From NCBI GenBank assembly GCA_021163925.1, contig JAGGTD010000026.1, forward strand, positions 1 through 35,787: a stretch of DNA of 35,787 nt. Reading direction: 5' to 3'. Under the pieces are notes generated by a model that ran no database searches, was not told the DNA's origin, and was given only the letters and a program-made list of their open reading frames with translations. The position numbers and the translations under genes were made by a program. Below, piece by piece: positions 9,303-18,530 of this stretch. Position 1 is the stretch's first letter, and every line of letters begins with the position of its first letter. The stretch comes from Nitrososphaerota archaeon (GTDB lineage Archaea > Thermoproteota > Nitrososphaeria_A > Caldarchaeales > Wolframiiraptoraceae).

Positions 9303-9788
9303 ATGAGCGTAGTGGAGACGAAGAGAACGGTCGTCGTGGATGCATCTAATCAGAGGCTTGGGAGGATGGCGTCTAGGATAGCTAAGATGCTCCTCCTGGG
9401 GATGAATGTGATCGTGGTGAACGCCGAGAAGGCGATAATAACTGGGAAGAAGAAGGCGATCCTAGAAAGGTATCAGAGGCTTTTGGCGAGGAGGCAGTTC
9501 TCATCCCATAAGAAGATAAATGTCTGGTATCCGAGAAAACCCGATAGACTAGTCTGGTACACGATCGCGAGGATGCTTCCTAGGAAGAAGCCTAAGGGTA
9601 GGGAGGCTCTAAGGAGGCTCAAGGTCTACGCTGGAGTTCCAAAGGAGTATGAGAAGGTCGAGAAGCTAAGCTTCCCCGAGGCGGCGTTAACGGAGGCGAG
9701 GAGCAGGTCTGGAAAGCTCATAAGGTATATGACGATAGCCGAGCTCAGCAACCTCATCTCAGGCGGAAGATATGGAGCTAAGAGCTGA
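9303..9788 (+). CDS. rpl13: 50S ribosomal protein L13
   Basis: VVDASNQRLGRMASRIAKMLLLGMNVIVVNAEKAIITGKK...RMLPRKKPKGREALRRLKVYAGVP. Confidence 0.96.
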   Translation: MSVVETKRTVVVDASNQRLGRMASRIAKMLLLGMNVIVVNAEKAIITGKKKAILERYQRLLARRQFSSHKKINVWYPRKPDRLVWYTIARMLPRKKPKGREALRRLKVYAGVPKEYEKVEKLSFPEAALTEARSRSGKLIRYMTIAELSNLISGGRYGAKS

Positions 9789-9866
9789 AGACCTTACTTA
9801 AGGAAGCAATCTCTTAAGAATCTTGAAGGTATAAAATATGGCTAGGTTGTGAATTGATCGGAGTAG

Positions 9867-10274
9867 GTGGCTGAGTTGACGAAGGTCTTAGGCCCATTCG
9901 TTGGAAAGAGGAAGACCGCCGTGGCTAGGCTCGTGATTAGGCCTGGGACTGGCAAGATATTCATCAATAATCAGCCCCTCGAATACTTTGGAAACGAGCT
10001 TGTTAGGGCGAAGATCTTAACCCCGCTCTACTTCAACGAGAAGTTCTGGAAGAGCCACGACTTCGACGTAAAGGTCAGGGGAGGCGGGATCGTAGCTATC
10101 GCCGACGCGGTCTCATTCGCTATAGCGAGAGCCTTGGCCTCTAAGAGTGAAGCGGTGAAGCAGCGGATAAAAGAGTATAATAGGGTGTTGTTGGCCGGAG
10201 ATCCTAGACAGGCTGAGCCTAAGAAGCCCAATCGATATTCTGCTCGAAGATTTAAACAGAAGTCATATAGGTGA
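9867..10274 (+). CDS. rps9: 30S ribosomal protein S9
   Basis: GKRKTAVARLVIRPGTGKIFINNQPLEYF... and C-terminal KKPNRYSARRFKQKSYR. Confidence 0.96.
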   Translation: MAELTKVLGPFVGKRKTAVARLVIRPGTGKIFINNQPLEYFGNELVRAKILTPLYFNEKFWKSHDFDVKVRGGGIVAIADAVSFAIARALASKSEAVKQRIKEYNRVLLAGDPRQAEPKKPNRYSARRFKQKSYR

Positions 10275-10292
10275 AATCTGGATAAGGCTTAT

Positions 10293-11381
10293 TTGCTGGA
10301 TGGAGATCACGGTCTTGGGTTAGAGGGTGAGAGGTTGGCGAGAATATCCGTGCCTCCAGCGGTCAAATCAATCCTAGACACGATCGGGAACACGCCCATG
10401 GTGAAGCTCAACAAGATCCCTAAGGAGGAGGGAGTGAAGGCGAATATCTGGGGAAAGCTCGAGTTCTATAACCCAACCGGAAGCCTAAAGGATAGAACCT
10501 ATCGCGAGATGATCCTAAACGCCATCAAGCGAGGAGACCTAAAGCCTGGGATGGAGATAATAGAGGTCTCAACCGGGAACGCTGGGATCTCATGCACCTT
10601 CATAGGAACCCTCCTAGGCTATAGGGTCACGATAGTCATGCCCGATGGGATGAGCGAGGAGCGGAAGAAGCTCATTAGAGCGCTTGGAGGAAACATAATC
10701 TTCACCCCCGGAGGGGAGAGTGATGTCGATCTAAGCATGGAGAAGGCCAAGGAGATAATAAGGGAGAACCCGGGAAAATACTGGTTCCCAAACCAATACG
10801 AGAATCCAGATAACATCGCAGCCCACTACAAGACGACCGCGCCTGAGATCTGGAAGCAGACGAAGGGGAGGATAGATGCCTTCGTGGCGACTCAGGGGAC
10901 GGGTGGAACCGTGAGCGGGGTTGGGAGATACCTGAAGAAGAAGAGAAAGAGGATCAAGATCTATGCGGGTGAGCCGACCGAAGCGCCCCTACTGGCCGAG
11001 GGTAGGTGGGGGTCTCATAGGATCGAGGGCATAGGCGATGGATTCGTCCCAAGAAATCTAGATCTAAGCGTCCTAGACGGCGTGATCCTAGTCTCATCCG
11101 AGGAGGCGATAGAGATGACGAAGAGGTTGATCAGGGAGGAGGGGATCTTCTGCGGAATCTCATCTGGGGCAAACGTCGTCATGGCGATAAAGCTCGCTAA
11201 AAAGCATCCAGAGCTAAAGAACATAGTCACGATGATAAACGACAATGGATATAGATACTTCTCGACCGCCGTCTTCGGAGTTAAGAAGGAGCTTAAGATA
11301 CCTGAGCGAGAGCATCCAATGGACGAATACACCAGGAAGCAGCTTGAGAAGTATCAGCCTAGATGGGAGATAATTAGATAG
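10293..11381 (+). CDS. PLP-dependent cysteine synthase family protein
   Basis: GNTPMVKLNKI, NPTGSLKDRTYREMI (PLP Lys), STGNAGIS, GTGGTVSGVGRYLK, GISSGANVVMAIKLA. Confidence 0.92.
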   Translation: MLDGDHGLGLEGERLARISVPPAVKSILDTIGNTPMVKLNKIPKEEGVKANIWGKLEFYNPTGSLKDRTYREMILNAIKRGDLKPGMEIIEVSTGNAGISCTFIGTLLGYRVTIVMPDGMSEERKKLIRALGGNIIFTPGGESDVDLSMEKAKEIIRENPGKYWFPNQYENPDNIAAHYKTTAPEIWKQTKGRIDAFVATQGTGGTVSGVGRYLKKKRKRIKIYAGEPTEAPLLAEGRWGSHRIEGIGDGFVPRNLDLSVLDGVILVSSEEAIEMTKRLIREEGIFCGISSGANVVMAIKLAKKHPELKNIVTMINDNGYRYFSTAVFGVKKELKIPEREHPMDEYTRKQLEKYQPRWEIIR

Positions 11382-11516
11382 AATGCCTCCGCTGAAAGAC
11401 CCCCGCGATCTCGTGACCCTATAAATCTAAGTCATCCACTTCGACCTTTAACGGCCTTAGCGCGATGGGAATACCTTAAAATATAGTCATCTCCCGTCTT
11501 TGGCTTGGAAACGGAC

Positions 11517-11744
11517 ATGATGTTCCCGATCAGATGCTTCACATGCGGAGCCTTGATAGCGGATAAGTGGGAGGAGTATGAGCGGAGGGTTGAGGCCGGA
11601 GAAGATCCCGGAAAGGTCTTAGACGACCTAGGGATAAAGAGATACTGTTGTAGAAGGATGTTCTTAAGCCACTATGAGTACTTTGACGAGGTGATTAGGC
11701 TCCACACCCTATTCAGTCAGCATAAGAAGTATCTTGGGAGGTGA
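11517..11744 (+). CDS. rpoN: DNA-directed RNA polymerase subunit N
   Basis: [25 protein letters not shown]...[26 protein letters not shown] (CxxC...CC zinc motif). Track ORF begins at 11505; ATG at 11517/11520 fits better. Confidence 0.96.
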   Translation: MMFPIRCFTCGALIADKWEEYERRVEAGEDPGKVLDDLGIKRYCCRRMFLSHYEYFDEVIRLHTLFSQHKKYLGR

Positions 11745-11748
11745 GTGA

Positions 11749-13002
11749 GTGATGGCCGTCGAGATCAAGAGGGTTAAGGCGCGTAAGGTCTACAATAGCA
11801 GGGGAGAGGAGACGGTCGAGGTAGAGATATGGGCTGGAGAAGGATATGGGAGAGCCGCAGCCCCAGCTGGGAAGAGCAAGGGAGGGAAGGAGGTCGCATA
11901 CTATCCAGCTGGAGGGGTGGATGAATCTATCAGGCTGATAAATAATGAGCTAGCTAAGAAGCTCATCGGACTCGATGCATCGGATCAAGAGGCCGTCGAC
12001 GATCTGCTGAGAGAATTTGATGGAACCGAGGACTTTAGGAAGCTCGGCGGAAACGCAGCCTTCGCCACCTCACTCGCAACAGCCCTAGCCGCGGCTAAGG
12101 CTTTGGGAAAACCCCTCTTCGAACATCTCAAAATCGTTGACGAATTTAGGCTACCGTATCCGCTTGGAAACGTCATCGGCGGAGGGAAGCATGCTGGGAA
12201 GGGTGCTCCAGACTGGCAAGAGCTCTTAGTGAGCCCGATAGGGGCGGGGGATGTTTATTCAGCCGTTAAGGCGAACTTCATGGTCCATCGAAGGGCTGGA
12301 GAACTATTAGACAAGCATCTTGGAGGATTCACCCTCGGTAGAGGCGATGAGGGAGCCTACGCGCCGCCGATCAACACCGAGAAGGGATTGGAGATCTTGA
12401 AGCAGGCGGCGGACGAGGTATCCGATGAGCTTGGATTCGAGATAAGGGTTGGGGTCGATATAGCCGCCTCAAGCCTATGGGATCCAAAGAAAGGAAAATA
12501 CGTCTATCCAACTGAGGGGATAGAGCTTAGCAGGGAGGATCACATGAATAGGGTTGCCGAGTGGACGGATAGATTCAACCTATTTTATGTCGAGGACCCG
12601 CTCGATGAAAACGATATGGATGGATTCGTCGAGCTATCAAAGCAAATCGGATCGAAGACCCTGATATGTGGAGACGATCTAATAGTCACCAGACCTGAGA
12701 TACTAAGGGAGGCGGCGGAGAGGAATGCTGTTAGAGCCGTGATAATCAAGCCTAATCAAGTCGGACTCTTGACGACGGCCATGAAGACCGTGAGGATAGC
12801 CCATGAGAAGGGAATAGTTCCAACCGTATCCCATAGATCTGGGGAGCCGCCGGAGGGAACCCTAAGCCAGCTAGCGGTCGCTTGGGGCGGAAAGCTCTTG
12901 AAGGCTGGAGTTGTTGGAGGGGAGAGGGTTGCGAAGGCGAACGAGCTTCTAAGGATAGGGGAGATTATTGGAGGAGATAGGATGGCGGTGCTTAGGATAT
13001 GA
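11749..13002 (+). CDS. eno: Enolase
   Basis: 417 aa, KVYNSRGEETVEVEIW, GGGKHAGKGAPDWQELLVSPIGA, FYVEDPLDENDMDGFVELSKQIG, KPNQVGLLTTAMKTV, SHRSGEPPEGTLSQLAVA. Confidence 0.95.
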   Translation: MMAVEIKRVKARKVYNSRGEETVEVEIWAGEGYGRAAAPAGKSKGGKEVAYYPAGGVDESIRLINNELAKKLIGLDASDQEAVDDLLREFDGTEDFRKLGGNAAFATSLATALAAAKALGKPLFEHLKIVDEFRLPYPLGNVIGGGKHAGKGAPDWQELLVSPIGAGDVYSAVKANFMVHRRAGELLDKHLGGFTLGRGDEGAYAPPINTEKGLEILKQAADEVSDELGFEIRVGVDIAASSLWDPKKGKYVYPTEGIELSREDHMNRVAEWTDRFNLFYVEDPLDENDMDGFVELSKQIGSKTLICGDDLIVTRPEILREAAERNAVRAVIIKPNQVGLLTTAMKTVRIAHEKGIVPTVSHRSGEPPEGTLSQLAVAWGGKLLKAGVVGGERVAKANELLRIGEIIGGDRMAVLRI

Positions 13003-13622
13003 GCGAGGAGAAAGAGGTGCAGGCGGACATTCAGGAGATCCTCGTCAGACATGGACTACACATAGGATCTAGGATTAAGGTCAAGCACATGGAGCCATTC
13101 ATCTTCAAGCAGAGGCCCGATGGAGTCTACCTCATAGACATAAACAAGACGATCGAGAGATTGAATATAGCGGCCAAGTTCATCTCATACTATCCGCCGG
13201 AGAAGGTCGCGGTGATCTCAACCCACATCTATGGGACGAAGCCCGTCCAGAAGTTCTGCGAGCTAACTGGATGCATACCGATAACTGAGAGATTTGAGCC
13301 GGGGTCGCTCACGAACCCAATCCTCGAGACGTATATCGAGCCCGAGCTGATCCTAGTGTCGGATCCGAGGTATGATAGGCAGGCGGTTATAGAGGCGAAG
13401 ATAGCTCAGATACCCGTGATAGCTATGTGCAGCACCGATAACACGATCAGCGACGTAGACCTCGTGATCCCCATGAATAATAGGGGGAGATTGGCCCTAC
13501 CATATGCATTCTGGTATCTCGCTAGGAGGGTGTTAATCGAGAGGGGAGTTCTAACCCCCGAGCTCGCCGAGAACATCAAGCCAGACGACTTCTTAGCGAT
13601 CCAGCAAGAGCCTAAACCTTGA
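12999..13622 (+). CDS. rps2: 30S ribosomal protein S2
   Basis: HGLHIGSRIKVKHMEPFIFKQRPDGVYLIDINKTIERL...ELILVSDPRYDRQAVIEAKIAQIPVIAMCSTDN. Confidence 0.95.
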   Translation: MSEEKEVQADIQEILVRHGLHIGSRIKVKHMEPFIFKQRPDGVYLIDINKTIERLNIAAKFISYYPPEKVAVISTHIYGTKPVQKFCELTGCIPITERFEPGSLTNPILETYIEPELILVSDPRYDRQAVIEAKIAQIPVIAMCSTDNTISDVDLVIPMNNRGRLALPYAFWYLARRVLIERGVLTPELAENIKPDDFLAIQQEPKP

Positions 13623-14385
13623 GAACTGTTCCAAGAACCCTCTTGCCCAAAACTGCGTCCCTTATCCTCCCATCAACCAGCCCATTAACTATCATTACCT
13701 CGACACCTTTCTCAGCCGCCCTAAACCCCTCCTCAAGCTTCCCCATAACTCCTCCAGTAACATCCTCCTCGACCTTTCCGAGGGGTTCGAGTTTCATGCC
13801 GGGCTTAAGTTCTTCAGCTATCTTCACCTCGCCCGTAACCCTATCCCTAATGTAGATCCCGTCCAAATCTATCGCGTAGATCAGCCTCTTAGCCTTAAGC
13901 CTGATCGCGAGATACGATGCGATAGCGTCTCCCGATAAGACCGTGAATCCGAGCTCGCGGTCGAATACAACATCTCCACACGTGATCGGAGCGATCTTAA
14001 TCCTATGCGACAGGAATATGGGATCGAGGTTGCATGTGAGGATCTTTCCGGAGCTCGTCGAGAACATCGTCGATGATGGTATGCCTATACATCTCAGCCC
14101 TCCGTCAACTAGCTTCTCAACGACTTCGAGGTTTAATCTCCGAACAGCAATCGATGTCTCGATAAACCCCCTCAAGTGCTCCTCATCCCTATAGCCCTCC
14201 GAGACCGAGTACTTCTTCGCGACTGGATGGGCATATGATCCACCTCCATGGACGAGGATTAGAGAGTCTTCGAGGCCGGAGAGCTCGGATCCAATCCTCT
14301 CGAGAATATCTCCTCTGAGGGTGAATGGCTTATCCTTAACGGTTATGATCGAGCCTCCAAGCTTAACGACCGCGAGCTCCCTCAA
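13612..14385 (-). CDS. Isopentenyl phosphate kinase
   Basis: 257 aa amino-acid-kinase fold (VVKLGGSIITVKDKPFTLR, LILVHGGGSYAHPVAKKYSV, GDVVFDRELGFTVLSGDAIASYLA, DVTGGVMGKLEEGFRAA). Confidence 0.92.
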   Translation of the reverse strand: MRELAVVKLGGSIITVKDKPFTLRGDILERIGSELSGLEDSLILVHGGGSYAHPVAKKYSVSEGYRDEEHLRGFIETSIAVRRLNLEVVEKLVDGGLRCIGIPSSTMFSTSSGKILTCNLDPIFLSHRIKIAPITCGDVVFDRELGFTVLSGDAIASYLAIRLKAKRLIYAIDLDGIYIRDRVTGEVKIAEELKPGMKLEPLGKVEEDVTGGVMGKLEEGFRAAEKGVEVMIVNGLVDGRIRDAVLGKRVLGTVLKV

Positions 14386-14455
14386 ATGGTCGCACCGAGA
14401 GGAGATTCTGGGTCATGAATATAAGGATAGCCGAGTAGATCCTCTCTTGGAGGAT

Positions 14456-14926
14456 ATGGAGATTGGGGTGAGGGTTGAGAGGGCGGAGCCAAAGGACTTG
14501 GACGAGATCTATGAGATCGAGGTCGAATGCTTTGGGAGAGAATCGTATAGCAAGTGGATCTATAAGTGGCTACTTAGAGATGAGAGGGCTATCTTCCTAA
14601 AAGCCGTTAAAGACGACACCATATTGGGATTCGTCGTGGGGAGGGTTGAGAGATCTGGGAAAAGGTTGGTTGGAAGAATCTACACCCTGAACGTTAGACC
14701 TGAGCTTAGAGGTAAGGGTATTGGGAAGCTCTTGATGGAGATCATTGAAGACTCGTTTAAGAAGGAGGGATGTGAGGAGATAATCCTAGAGGTGGCGGTG
14801 GACAACCTTCCAGCACTAAACCTCTACAGAAGGATGGGCTATAGATTCGTCGAGAAGCTAGAGAACTATTATGGGGCTGGGAGAGACGCTTATAGGGCTG
14901 TGAAGAAGCTCGCCAACAGATCCTAA
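14456..14926 (+). CDS. GNAT-family N-acetyltransferase (RimI-like)
   Basis: MEIGVRVERAEPKDLDEIYEIEVECFGRESYSKWIYKWLL...IYTLNVRPELRGKGIGKLLMEIIED...EVAVDNLPALNLYRRMGYRFVEKLENYY. Upstream ORF extension overlaps the antisense kinase start. Confidence 0.9.
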   Translation: MEIGVRVERAEPKDLDEIYEIEVECFGRESYSKWIYKWLLRDERAIFLKAVKDDTILGFVVGRVERSGKRLVGRIYTLNVRPELRGKGIGKLLMEIIEDSFKKEGCEEIILEVAVDNLPALNLYRRMGYRFVEKLENYYGAGRDAYRAVKKLANRS

Positions 14927-14953
14927 CCTATATATCATCCATGGCCCACTCTG

Positions 14954-15679
14954 GTGAGAGGGATCGAGATGCCCCTCGCCGCGAAGGTCTTCGAGATAAG
15001 GGTGGATACGAGCCTAGAGGAGATAGCGGATAAGCTCAGGGATTATAGGGTTGTCGATGAGCGGAGTGAGGAGGGGATGGACTTTGAGCTCGTTACCGAG
15101 GTGAGAGACCTAGATCTAAAGGATGATATGCTCGAGGGAGTCTTCAGCAGGGATAAGATAATCTTGGTAAACCAGAGGGGGAGGAGGGTTCCAATCCTGA
15201 AGACGACCGAGGCCAGAATAATCTTCAGAAGGCTTGAAGACCTAACCCTCCTAACGGTAGTCCAGGAAAAACACTTCGCGAACGCTGTCGCGTCGATCCT
15301 CTCCCACCACCTCTACCTCTCATACAAGGCATTAACCGAGGCCAGAATATCCCCTGAAGTTATGAGGGAGTTTCATGAGAGGAATCCCGAGGCGACTAAG
15401 GTGATCTATTTCGACAACCTAGACTTCCCAGCCGTCGATAAGCTAGCCCTTTACGGCGAATCTCTAAAGGACTCAGGACTCTATGAGGAGTATCTAAGCC
15501 ATGGAAACATATGGTATATCGTCTTCACGGTCACCGGGACGAATAGGGTTATGGGGTTGACTAGGAACTGCGTGGTAACCGCCTTCACGAAGATGCCCGA
15601 ATCCGAGTTCATAGAATACATCCATAAGATAGTCCATCCACTTATCCTAGAAAGCAAAAAGAGGCGTGAGAGGCCGTGA
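14954..15679 (+). CDS. Hypothetical protein, 241 aa
   Basis: Long ORF with genome-typical codon usage; no family recognised. Confidence 0.7.
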   Translation: MRGIEMPLAAKVFEIRVDTSLEEIADKLRDYRVVDERSEEGMDFELVTEVRDLDLKDDMLEGVFSRDKIILVNQRGRRVPILKTTEARIIFRRLEDLTLLTVVQEKHFANAVASILSHHLYLSYKALTEARISPEVMREFHERNPEATKVIYFDNLDFPAVDKLALYGESLKDSGLYEEYLSHGNIWYIVFTVTGTNRVMGLTRNCVVTAFTKMPESEFIEYIHKIVHPLILESKKRRERP

Positions 15680-15753
15680 AACTACAGTTTGGATTCATAC
15701 GTCCACCTAGGCGTTATTGAGCCGATGCTTCGTTAGGTACGTTATGCTTCTCT

Positions 15754-16245
15754 TCAGAACTCTACTCTCTCGACCTGCTCAACCTTGAAATGCTTCTCTA
15801 GAATATTCTTGACTAGGAAATTTACGATCTCCTCAGTCTTTCCGCTCTCCACGAGTTCGGCGAACTTCTCATCATTTATTGTTGAAGCCAGGTCTGAGAG
15901 GAATTTCATGTAGCCTTGAGTGGATTTAACGACCAATAAAAGAACTAGATCGACGGGAATTTTCTTATCAGGCTCATCCATCTTATGGAAATATAGGGTT
16001 TTTGTTGGAAACATCGCTATGAAAGCTTCCTCCAAGACATGCTCTATATCTGCATGAGGTATAGCGACTCCGATTCCCTTCTCGCTTTGAAGACCTGTTG
16101 GAAACTCTTTCTCCCTCTTTAATAGAGATTCGACATAGGTCTCTTTCACAAGACCTTTATTGTAAAGATACTGGCTTGCTCTTCTAAGCGCTTCTATGCT
16201 TTCATCGCAGTCGATGAAGGTGTAGTAGACTTTCGTAGGCTTCAC
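15754..16245 (-). CDS. PTS sugar transporter subunit IIA (mannitol/fructose/galactitol type)
   Basis: GIGVAIPHADIEHVLEEAFIAMF contains the phosphorylatable His motif; adjacent to EIIB and EIIC. Confidence 0.9.
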   Translation of the reverse strand: MKPTKVYYTFIDCDESIEALRRASQYLYNKGLVKETYVESLLKREKEFPTGLQSEKGIGVAIPHADIEHVLEEAFIAMFPTKTLYFHKMDEPDKKIPVDLVLLLVVKSTQGYMKFLSDLASTINDEKFAELVESGKTEEIVNFLVKNILEKHFKVEQVERVEF

Positions 16246-16246
16246 C

Positions 16247-16555
16247 TCAGCTCTTCTTCAAGATATCAACTATCTGCTTCTTAACCTGTTCAACCCCAAC
16301 TCCGCTTAGGAATGGCACGCCGTTGACCACGGGTATTCCTTGAACATTTACGGGGGTGGTCGTGACTATTAGATCGACTTTCCCCAACATTGATATGTAG
16401 TAGTTGATTTCAGCCGCCTTACATTGAGTTACCTCGACCTTAATCCCATTCTCTTCGGCGATCTCCTTTATCTTACTCGCGACATATGTCGCGGTAGCTA
16501 TAGCCGTCCCACAACTCACAATAACCCTTTTTACGTCACTCTCCAAGCCCGTCAC
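16247..16555 (-). CDS. PTS subunit IIB, galactitol (GatB) type
   Basis: VIVSCGTAIATATYVASKIKEIAEENGIKVEVTQCKAAEI: phospho-Cys motif of GatB-type EIIB. Confidence 0.92.
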   Translation of the reverse strand: MTGLESDVKRVIVSCGTAIATATYVASKIKEIAEENGIKVEVTQCKAAEINYYISMLGKVDLIVTTTPVNVQGIPVVNGVPFLSGVGVEQVKKQIVDILKKS

Positions 16556-16592
16556 CTCTGAAAAATAGAGAAGGTTTAGGAAGCTTTAACCT

Positions 16593-17978
16593 TTAGCCGC
16601 TCGTAGCGGCAGCTTTGGCGGCTCTCTCCTCTCTCCTTCTCTCAGCGATATATCCTATTATTATGGACACTATGATCACAGCTATTAGGGCTCCGTAAGC
16701 TAGTGGTCTCCAGCCTATCCTTCCGAGCTGAATGAGGAACCAAGTCAATGGATTCGTTCCATCACATATGCTTGAGATATACAAAGCTCCCTTCGGCAAC
16801 GGGAATCCAACGGACTTCGCGGTGGCCGTGTAGATGTCTACGATCGTGCTTCCTAGGAGCAGGCCGACGATGTTCCAGATTGCCATATTTATTATGACCT
16901 TAACGGTGTCGTAGTTGAACAGCGGAACAGTCATGCACACCATGAATGGTATGACTGGGAGATCGGCGAGGAGCAGTATCTTGTTTCCTGGTATCAGGGA
17001 TTCTGCGATGAATATCGGTATGAGGATTAGGGAAGCCGCTATGGCTACGGGATGTCCTATAGCGATCGCCGAGTCCAATCCAATGTATAGTTCTCTCTTT
17101 CCAGCGTATTTCTTGACAAATGTCTCTCTGATAGCGTCCGCTAGGGGAACCAATCCCTCCATCAAGATCCTAACCATTCTCGGCAGGATCACCATTACAG
17201 CGGCCATGCCGACCGTGGTCTTAGCCACTGTAACATAGTCGGCTCCAGCTGCAACTGATAAGGCGAACCCTATTATCGCTCCGAGAACAGGAGTTTCGCC
17301 TATCAATCCGAACCTCTTCCTAATGGTCTCGGGATCAGCTCTAATGTTCCAAAGGCTAGGGATCTTCTGAAACAGCTTCATTACTGGATAAGCCAACGCG
17401 AAGTATGGAGCTGAGAATCCATGCGGTAGAGAGATGGCTGGAGTCTGAAGCATTTCTTGAATCTTTGGAGCAGACCAGTCTGCGATCGGCAAAATGGCTA
17501 CGAACATCGCTATTCCAGCCAATAGTCCCAACCAGAAGTCTCCAGTCGCTATATACGTCAGGCTCGCGACGAACGCGAAGTGCCAATAATTCCAGACGTC
17601 AACGTCTAAGGTTCTAGTTACCCTAGCAGCTAGTAGGATCAGGTTAACGGCAACGGTTACGGGAATTATCAAAGTCCCCAAGGGCGAGCCGAAGGCGATT
17701 GCGGCGGCTGAGGGCCATCCAACGTCTATGGCCACTAGCTGGATTCCCGTTCTCTCGACAAGCATCTTAGCAACGGGAGATATCGCGTCCATGAAGTATC
17801 CTATCAACAGGTTGATTCCGACGAAACCCACGGCGATGGTTATAGCCGATCTCGCAGCTCTACCAGGCTTAACCCTGAATCCGAGAGCTATGAAGAACAA
17901 GATTATCGGAATGGCGACAGAGGCACCGAGATTTAAGAAGCCTTGAACAACTGCCGATAAAGTTTCAATCCAACCCAT
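16593..17978 (-). CDS. PTS subunit IIC, galactitol (GatC) type
   Basis: 461 aa membrane protein; VGFVGINLLIGYFMD, VDVGWPSAAAIAFGS, VDVWNYWHFAFVASLTYIATGDFW, ISLPHGFSAPYF resemble GatC. Confidence 0.93.
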   Translation of the reverse strand: MGWIETLSAVVQGFLNLGASVAIPIILFFIALGFRVKPGRAARSAITIAVGFVGINLLIGYFMDAISPVAKMLVERTGIQLVAIDVGWPSAAAIAFGSPLGTLIIPVTVAVNLILLAARVTRTLDVDVWNYWHFAFVASLTYIATGDFWLGLLAGIAMFVAILPIADWSAPKIQEMLQTPAISLPHGFSAPYFALAYPVMKLFQKIPSLWNIRADPETIRKRFGLIGETPVLGAIIGFALSVAAGADYVTVAKTTVGMAAVMVILPRMVRILMEGLVPLADAIRETFVKKYAGKRELYIGLDSAIAIGHPVAIAASLILIPIFIAESLIPGNKILLLADLPVIPFMVCMTVPLFNYDTVKVIINMAIWNIVGLLLGSTIVDIYTATAKSVGFPLPKGALYISSICDGTNPLTWFLIQLGRIGWRPLAYGALIAVIIVSIIIGYIAERRREERAAKAAATSG

Positions 17979-18175
17979 TTCTTAACCCCCTATCTCAGTT
18001 GACAGTATTTTTGTATATCGTGCCCATAGATAAATTTTTCTTTTTTAACGTCATTTCTGACATCTACCTTGAATTGTTGCCCTAAAATTGTTAATTTTTC
18101 ACTCTAAGACTACACGAATCGCCGTCTCCAATAGTCGAGATGATTGATGGCTTCTTAACCATACCTTAGTAAACG

Positions 18176-18189
18176 GGCGCAGATGCGCC
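18176..18189. promoter_or_regulatory. Perfect inverted repeat GGCGCA-GA-TGCGCC between divergent EIIC and HPr genes
   Basis: 6-bp arms, 2-nt centre, in the 268-bp AT-rich divergent intergenic region. Confidence 0.45.
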
Positions 18190-18246
18190 AAATAGTAGAT
18201 AAGGTGGAAAATCTAAATACGGGAGATTATTGAGGAGTGAACGGCG

Positions 18247-18522
18247 ATGAAGATTTTACAGGCAAGCGCCGTTTTGACGAATAAGGTTGGTTTACATGCC
18301 AGACCTGCAGCGGTATTCGTCCAAACGGCTAAGAAGTTTAAAGCCAGCCTTAAGGTCAAGAAGGGAGATAAGATCGCGGATGCCAAGAGCATTCTTGGAG
18401 TTTTATCACTCGGGGCAGAGTGCGGCGATGAGATAACCATAATCGCGGAGGGCGAGGACGCTGAAGAAGCTTTAAACACCTTGCTGACTCTTATCAAGAA
18501 CAAGTTTGGAGAGAAGGAATGA
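18247..18522 (+). CDS. ptsH: PTS phosphocarrier protein HPr
   Basis: 91 aa; GLHARPAAVFVQTAKKFKASLKV (His-15 region) and ADAKSILGVLSLGAECGDEITI (Ser-46 region). Confidence 0.95.
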   Translation: MKILQASAVLTNKVGLHARPAAVFVQTAKKFKASLKVKKGDKIADAKSILGVLSLGAECGDEITIIAEGEDAEEALNTLLTLIKNKFGEKE

Positions 18523-18530
18523 CTTTGAAA

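Noticed and set aside
18213-18503. Possible continuation of Enzyme I into its C-terminal domain by frameshift on the minus strand
   Set aside because: The minus-strand sequence beyond the EIN stop is antisense of ptsH. The translated antisense ORF (MFLIRVSKVFKASSASS...) has no EI-C/PEP-binding character.
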